Shown here: positions 57,472 through 64,000 of the stretch, piece by piece
Numbering within the stretch: the stretch's first letter is position 1
Layout: each line of letters opens with the position of its first letter
Assembly: GCF_002726155.1 (NCBI RefSeq)
Contig: NZ_PBSH01000036.1
Location: 28,821 to 92,820, forward strand
Direction: 5' to 3'
Length of the DNA stretch: 64,000 bases
Source: Alcanivorax sp.
GTDB lineage: Bacteria > Pseudomonadota > Gammaproteobacteria > Pseudomonadales > Alcanivoracaceae
Program-made: the position numbers and the translations under genes
Notes under the pieces: model-generated
The model's input: only the letters and a program-made list of their open reading frames with translations
The model's database searches: none
Told to the model about the DNA's origin: nothing

Positions 57472-59775
57472 CTATTGCACGCTGCCTCCAGTCCGCTTGC
57501 GACGGTCCAGCGCGACCAGTAGTGGCACGAAAAAGAAGAAATCCACAATCAGTGCCATGGCGATGGTGATCGCAGACAACTGCCCCATGCTGGAATTGGG
57601 GTAAAAATGGCTGGTCCCGATAACCGCAAAGTTCGCCACCAGCACCACCGATGTGGCCACCAGCGCCACACCGACAGTACGGAATGCGTACTCCACCGCT
57701 TGTTCGGTTTTGAGCCCCAATTCGCGTTTGGCCCGCACGTACTTGCTCAGGAAGTGCACCGTGTCATCCACCACGATCCCCAACGTCATACAGGCCACCA
57801 CCGATACCGCCAGGCCGATCTCCCCATTCACCAGCCCCCACAGGCCGAATGCCATGGCCGCGGGCAACAGATTCGGCAACAGGGACAAGATGCCATAGCG
57901 CACAGAGCGCAACGCGATAATCAGCAGCACCGACACACTGACCAGCGCAATCAATGCACCGCTCAGCATGCTCTGGATATTGCGCATGGTGACCCGGCCG
58001 AACAGGATATCCATGCCCGTGCCTTTGGTTTGCATGGCTTGCGGCCAGTTATCCTGCATCCAGGTTTCTACCCGGTCATTGAATTCCAGCACCGGGCGCG
58101 AGCCGATATTCTCCAGCATCACAATCACCCTGGCCTGCTCCTTGTCGATATCCAGCTGGTCTTCCAACCCCAGCCCCTGGGGCAGCGACAGCTCATACAG
58201 CAAGGTGTACTGGGAAATCAGCTCCCGGGATTCAGGAATCCGGTACCAGGTCGGGTCACCACCGTGCATGTCCCGGTTGAGTCGTTTGATCACATCCGTA
58301 TAGGCGGTGGCGTACACCACCTCATCCTGCTGCTCCAGCCACACGGTCAAATCATCAATGTGCTGGAGATAGGCAGGCTCCATGGCTCCGCCGGACTCGC
58401 CGGAATGCACGGCGTAATCAATACGGTGCATGCCGGTAAGATTGTTCATGGCGAAATCATTAACCCGCCGCACTTCAAACGTCTCATCGAAGTATTCGTT
58501 GAACACATCATTGATGCGGTTAAGCCCGATACAGGCGGTCAGCACCACGACCACCACCGACATGCCCAGCAGCCAAGGCTTGAAGTGGCGGCTCAGGTGC
58601 CCGGCCAGAGCGCCCATCAGGGGCGCAAAATCCCGCTGCTTGCCGGGTTCGATACGGTGCGGCAACAGCATCACCAGCGCCGGCAACAAAATCACCGAGA
58701 ACACAAACGCCAGCAGCACCCCGATCAGCACCACATTGCCCAGCGCACGGAACGGTTGAGATTCGGAGAAATTGAGGATGGCGAAGCCAATGGCCGTGGT
58801 AAAACTGGTCAACCAGACCGGCTGCATGTTGATGCGCAGGCTTTCCAGCATGGCCGCCGCCCGTGCTTTGCCTTCCAGGCATTCGTGTCGATAACTGGCG
58901 AGGATGTGTACGGAATCCGCTACGGCCAGAGTCAGAATCATGGCCGGGGCCATGCCCACGATGGGGGAAAACTCGATCCCCAGCCACATGGCCACCCCCA
59001 TGGCAGAGGCGATGGAAAAACCGATCACCATCACCGTCACCACCACAAACATGCCGCTGCGCAAAATCAGCCACAGACATAGCAGCATCACCACAAAGGC
59101 CAACGGCAAGGTGGTGGCCATGGATTGCTCGGTGGCGTCAGCGGAGGCCTGGGAAAATACCACCGTGCCTGTGACCATAAACTCGATATCCGGATACCGC
59201 TCCCGGTAGGCCTGCGCCATATCGCGGGCGGCGGCGGTAATCACCGGGGCTTCGGTATTGCCCTCATCCATGGTCACCGTGGCGACAACACCGGCCACAT
59301 GCCCCCGGTCAGAGACCAGCCGCCCGACCAGTGCCGGCTCTTTCAAGGCGACATCACGGGCGTAAGCAATGGCGGCCGGAGTCATTTGCTCAGCATCTTC
59401 CACCAGCGGTGCCACATACAGCTCGTCGCCTTCGACCTCGGTATGCTGAAAATTGGTCAGGGAATCCACGCGGGTGGAGTTAGGCAGCGTCCAGGCGTCG
59501 TCGGTAAGAGACTCGATCGCTTCCAGAGTTTGCGCTTCAAACACCTGATCGCTTTTCGGGTGCACCACGAACAGCACCACCTCATTAGCGGTAAAGCTGT
59601 CTTCCAGCGCCACGAACCGTTTGAAATCCGGGTTTTCCTGAGTGAAGAAAATACGCGGATCATTATTGTTGCGGAAATTCTGCAGGCCGGCGGCCATGGC
59701 GGCACACAGCGCAATACAGATAAACAGCACCCACACCGGGTGCGCCACCACCCAGCGACTCCACGTCTCTTTCAT
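57472..59775 (-). CDS. MMPL/RND superfamily exporter
   Basis: ~767 aa; start chosen at MKETWSRWVVAHPVWVLF, 116 residues inside the track ORF; paired TM domains, LTLAVADSVHILASYRHE, MTLGIVVDDTVHFLSKYVRAKRE. Confidence 0.9.
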   Translation of the reverse strand: MKETWSRWVVAHPVWVLFICIALCAAMAAGLQNFRNNNDPRIFFTQENPDFKRFVALEDSFTANEVVLFVVHPKSDQVFEAQTLEAIESLTDDAWTLPNSTRVDSLTNFQHTEVEGDELYVAPLVEDAEQMTPAAIAYARDVALKEPALVGRLVSDRGHVAGVVATVTMDEGNTEAPVITAAARDMAQAYRERYPDIEFMVTGTVVFSQASADATEQSMATTLPLAFVVMLLCLWLILRSGMFVVVTVMVIGFSIASAMGVAMWLGIEFSPIVGMAPAMILTLAVADSVHILASYRHECLEGKARAAAMLESLRINMQPVWLTSFTTAIGFAILNFSESQPFRALGNVVLIGVLLAFVFSVILLPALVMLLPHRIEPGKQRDFAPLMGALAGHLSRHFKPWLLGMSVVVVVLTACIGLNRINDVFNEYFDETFEVRRVNDFAMNNLTGMHRIDYAVHSGESGGAMEPAYLQHIDDLTVWLEQQDEVVYATAYTDVIKRLNRDMHGGDPTWYRIPESRELISQYTLLYELSLPQGLGLEDQLDIDKEQARVIVMLENIGSRPVLEFNDRVETWMQDNWPQAMQTKGTGMDILFGRVTMRNIQSMLSGALIALVSVSVLLIIALRSVRYGILSLLPNLLPAAMAFGLWGLVNGEIGLAVSVVACMTLGIVVDDTVHFLSKYVRAKRELGLKTEQAVEYAFRTVGVALVATSVVLVANFAVIGTSHFYPNSSMGQLSAITIAMALIVDFFFFVPLLVALDRRKRTGGSVQ

Positions 59776-59863
59776 TGTTATTCCCACCGTCCCCTGACAT
59801 TGAGTCCGGAGTCTAGGCACCGGTAAACATGGTGTCACGCACCAAAAAGGCCAAAACGCATAC

Positions 59864-59879
59864 TTTACGTTAACGTAAA
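59864..59879. promoter_or_regulatory. Putative LiuR binding site
   Basis: Perfect 16-bp palindrome tttacgttaacgtaaa, 20 bp before the liuR start codon. Confidence 0.75.
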
Positions 59880-59898
59880 CTTCCCCTAGGATTTCGCC

Positions 59899-60297
59899 AT
59901 GAGCAAAAAACAGACCTACAGCATCGGCGAGCTGGCCCGGGAATTCGACGTGACCACCCGTACGATTCGCTTTTATGAAGACCAGAATCTGGTCAATCCG
60001 GCCCGGCGCGGGCAGACACGGGTCTACTCCCCTGCGGACCGGGTGACCCTGAAGCTGATTCTGCGCGGTAAACGGCTGGGCTTTTCCCTGGCCGAGTCCC
60101 GGGAACTGATTCAGATGTATCAACCCAGCGGCGATAACCGCAATCAGCTACTGGCCCTGCAAGACAAGATTCAGCAACGCCGGGAACAATTGAACCAGCA
60201 ACTCAGAGATATTCAGGCACTGCAGCAGGAGCTGGACGACGCCGACCAGCGCTGCGAAGACGCCCTTACCGCTTTGGAGAAACCCGACCATGTTTGA
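59899..60297 (+). CDS. liuR: MerR family regulator of leucine/isovalerate catabolism
   Basis: 132 aa; [37 protein letters not shown]; overlaps liuA by 8 bp. Confidence 0.92.
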   Translation: MSKKQTYSIGELAREFDVTTRTIRFYEDQNLVNPARRGQTRVYSPADRVTLKLILRGKRLGFSLAESRELIQMYQPSGDNRNQLLALQDKIQQRREQLNQQLRDIQALQQELDDADQRCEDALTALEKPDHV

Positions 60298-61453
60298 CAG
60301 CAGCTTTAACTTCGACCTGGACGAAACCCTGGTTGCCCTGCGTGACAGCGTGCGCCACTTTGCCCAAAAAGAAATCGCGCCGATCGCCGCCGAGGTGGAC
60401 CAGAGCAACCAGTTCCCGCTGGAGATGTGGAAGAAGCTCGGTGATTTGGGGGTTCTCGGGGTCACCGTCAGCGAAGAATATGGCGGCGCCAACATGGGCT
60501 ACCTGGCCCACACCCTGGTAATGGAAGAGATCTCCCGGGCCTCTGCGTCCATTGGCCTGTCCTACGGCGCCCACTCCAACCTGTGCGTCAACCAGATCTA
60601 CCTCAACGGTACCGATGCCCAGCGCGAGAAATACCTGCCCAAACTGGTCAGTGGCGACCATATCGGCGCCCTCGCCATGAGTGAACCCGGTGCCGGTTCC
60701 GATGTGGTCAGCATGGGGCTGCGGGCCGACAAGCAAGGTGACCACTATGTACTCAACGGCAACAAGATGTGGATCACTAACGGGCCCGACGCGCACACCT
60801 ATGTGATCTACGCCAAAACCGATACCAGCGCCGGCCCCCGCGGCATCACCGCCTTTATCGTAGAACGGGGTTTTGCCGGTTTTTCCCAGGCCCAGAAACT
60901 CGACAAGCTCGGCATGCGTGGCTCCAACACCTGTGAACTGGTCTTCGAAGATTGCCAGGTCCCGGAAGAAAACGTGTTGGGAACCGTAGGTGAAGGCGTC
61001 AAGGTGCTGATGAGCGGACTGGATTACGAACGCACCGTACTGTCCGGTGGAGCCACCGGCATCATGCAGGCCTGCATGGATGTGGTCGTCCCCTATGTCC
61101 ACGAACGTAAGCAGTTCGGCAAGGCCATCGGCGAATTCCAGCTTATGCAAGGCAAGATCGCCGACATGTACGTGATGCTCAACGCCAGCCGAAGTTACCT
61201 CTACAACGTCGCCAAGGCCTGCGATCGCGGCGAGACCAACCGTAAAGACGCCGCCGGCGTCATTCTCTACTGCGCCGAGAACGCCACCAAAATGGCACTG
61301 GAAGCGATCCAGACCCTGGGCGGCAACGGCTACATCAACGAGTACCCCACCGGCCGCCTGCTGCGTGACGCCAAACTCTACGAAATCGGCGCCGGCACCA
61401 GCGAAATCCGCCGCATGCTCATCGGTCGCGAGTTATTTAACGAGACACGCTAA
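60290..61453 (+). CDS. liuA: Isovaleryl-CoA dehydrogenase
   Basis: 387 aa; [51 protein letters not shown]. Confidence 0.95.
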   Translation: MFDSSFNFDLDETLVALRDSVRHFAQKEIAPIAAEVDQSNQFPLEMWKKLGDLGVLGVTVSEEYGGANMGYLAHTLVMEEISRASASIGLSYGAHSNLCVNQIYLNGTDAQREKYLPKLVSGDHIGALAMSEPGAGSDVVSMGLRADKQGDHYVLNGNKMWITNGPDAHTYVIYAKTDTSAGPRGITAFIVERGFAGFSQAQKLDKLGMRGSNTCELVFEDCQVPEENVLGTVGEGVKVLMSGLDYERTVLSGGATGIMQACMDVVVPYVHERKQFGKAIGEFQLMQGKIADMYVMLNASRSYLYNVAKACDRGETNRKDAAGVILYCAENATKMALEAIQTLGGNGYINEYPTGRLLRDAKLYEIGAGTSEIRRMLIGRELFNETR

Positions 61454-61455
61454 CA

Positions 61456-61518
61456 CGCCGCACGCACCACGCCTGCACGCGCCCTCCAGCATGGTGCGCG
61501 CAGGCGTGCAGCGTGTAA
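61456..61518. repeat. Intergenic inverted repeat in the liuA-liuB gap
   Basis: cacgcctg (61468) ... caggcgtg (61501) with further imperfect pairing outside; no T tract. Confidence 0.6.
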
Positions 61519-61530
61519 GCGAGGAATCTT

Positions 61531-63138
<1,608 letters not shown>

Positions 63139-63187
63139 TTGAGAGACGCTTGCACGCTTCACGCAACACGGCCAAAGAGAAAAAGAC

Positions 63188-63961
63188 ATGAGTGTTACGA
63201 CAGATATCGAAGGACACGTTGCCCGAATTACGCTGGATAACCCGGATAAGCGCAATGCCTTCGATGACATCATTATTGCCTCGCTGACCGAGGCGTTTGA
63301 AAAAGTCGGCGACGATGACAGCGTGCGCGTTGTGGTGTTACAGGCTGCCGGCAAGCATTTTTCCGCTGGTGCCGATCTCAACTGGATGCGTGCCATGGGC
63401 AAACTGGACGCGCAACAGAACCAGCAAGACGCTCTGCGTCTGGCTGCGCTGATGCAGGCCATTGATCAATGTGCCAAGCCGGTGATCGCGCGCGTCCAGG
63501 GCGCTGCCTTTGGCGGGGCGCTGGGGTTGATCTGCGCAGCAGACATGGCCGTAGCGGCAGACAATGCACGCTTCTGTCTCAGTGAAGTGAAGCTGGGCAT
63601 TGTGCCGGCGGTGATCAGCCCCTACGTGGTGCGAGCCATGGGCCCTCGCCAGGCCAATCGCTATTTTATGACCGCAGAAGTGATTGCTGCTGACCGCGCC
63701 CAGCAGATCGGCATCGTCCATGACGTGGTCAGCGAAGACGCTCTCGACAGTGCCGTTGATGCGCTGGTGCAGTCCCTGCTCAGTGGCGGCCCGCTGGCAC
63801 AGGTGGAAACCCGCGCCTTGATTGCCCGCGTCAGTGATGGGGCTATCGACGACGCCATGCTGAATGACACTGCCGCCCTCATTGCCCGGTTGCGCACTGG
63901 CGAAGAAGGTCAGGAAGGGCTCAGCGCCTTTCTGGAAAAACGGAAACCGAATTGGATCTGA
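63188..63961 (+). CDS. liuC: Enoyl-CoA hydratase/isomerase family protein (methylglutaconyl-CoA hydratase)
   Basis: 257 aa; LQAAGKHFSAGADLNWMRAMG, GAAFGGALGLICAADMAVAADNARFCLSEVKLGIVPAVISPYV. Confidence 0.93.
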   Translation: MSVTTDIEGHVARITLDNPDKRNAFDDIIIASLTEAFEKVGDDDSVRVVVLQAAGKHFSAGADLNWMRAMGKLDAQQNQQDALRLAALMQAIDQCAKPVIARVQGAAFGGALGLICAADMAVAADNARFCLSEVKLGIVPAVISPYVVRAMGPRQANRYFMTAEVIAADRAQQIGIVHDVVSEDALDSAVDALVQSLLSGGPLAQVETRALIARVSDGAIDDAMLNDTAALIARLRTGEEGQEGLSAFLEKRKPNWI

Positions 63962-63974
63962 CCCACTATCCGTA

Positions 63975-63998
63975 GGAGCGTCGCTGGCGGCGCGATAA
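63975..63998 (+). repeat. Short dispersed repeat, copy 2
   Basis: ggagcgtcgctggcggcgcgataa; 23/24 match to 29343-29366. Confidence 0.65.
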
Positions 63999-64000
63999 CC

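Noticed and set aside
57607-59082. 491-aa ORF antisense to the MMPL exporter
   Set aside because: Low-complexity His/Gln-rich translation and complete overlap with a recognisable transporter; treated as spurious.
59776-60123. N-terminal extension of the MMPL ORF into liuR
   Set aside because: The track start would place 116 extra residues across the LiuR palindrome and the liuR gene; MKETWSRWVVAHPVW is a normal MMPL N-terminus.

Overview
This 64 kb window looks like core chromosome of a GC-rich gammaproteobacterium. Gene content and order resemble the Pseudomonas/Alcanivorax neighbourhood: tus - ybiB-like - cysG - serS - crcB - rarA - lolA - ftsK | trxB - aat - bpt - infA | clpA - clpS | cspD | icd - idh. 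This is followed by rluE, moaEDC, nudix, mnmA, hflD, purB, roxA-like, malate synthase G, ttcA, two acyl-CoA dehydrogenases, a GGDEF protein, a DUF2914 protein, a GMC oxidoreductase, an Lgt-like protein, bolA-trhO-modABC, an esterase, a phasin, an AraC regulator, mdh, rraA, a hybrid histidine kinase, an MMPL/RND exporter and the start of a liuRABC cluster. I found no convincing prophage, IS element, CRISPR array, tRNA, rRNA or defence island. I also did not find a clear undescribed multi-gene system. The most interesting signals are small. They are: (i) a 47-bp promoter/leader block shared (38/47 by my hand alignment) by the two neighbouring isocitrate dehydrogenase genes icd and idh; (ii) a perfect LiuR-type palindrome between liuR and the MMPL exporter; (iii) a TetR-like dyad between the acyl-CoA dehydrogenases and a GGDEF gene; (iv) a dispersed palindromic MITE/REP-like element in two intergenic regions; (v) an apparent absence of tusE beside tusCB; (vi) an Lgt-family protein that seems to lack the HGG histidine; (vii) an orphan secretin-like protein; and (viii) a 98-bp antisense overlap of the rluE and moaE coding ends. 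Family assignments come from recognising motifs in the translated ORFs. No database search was run.
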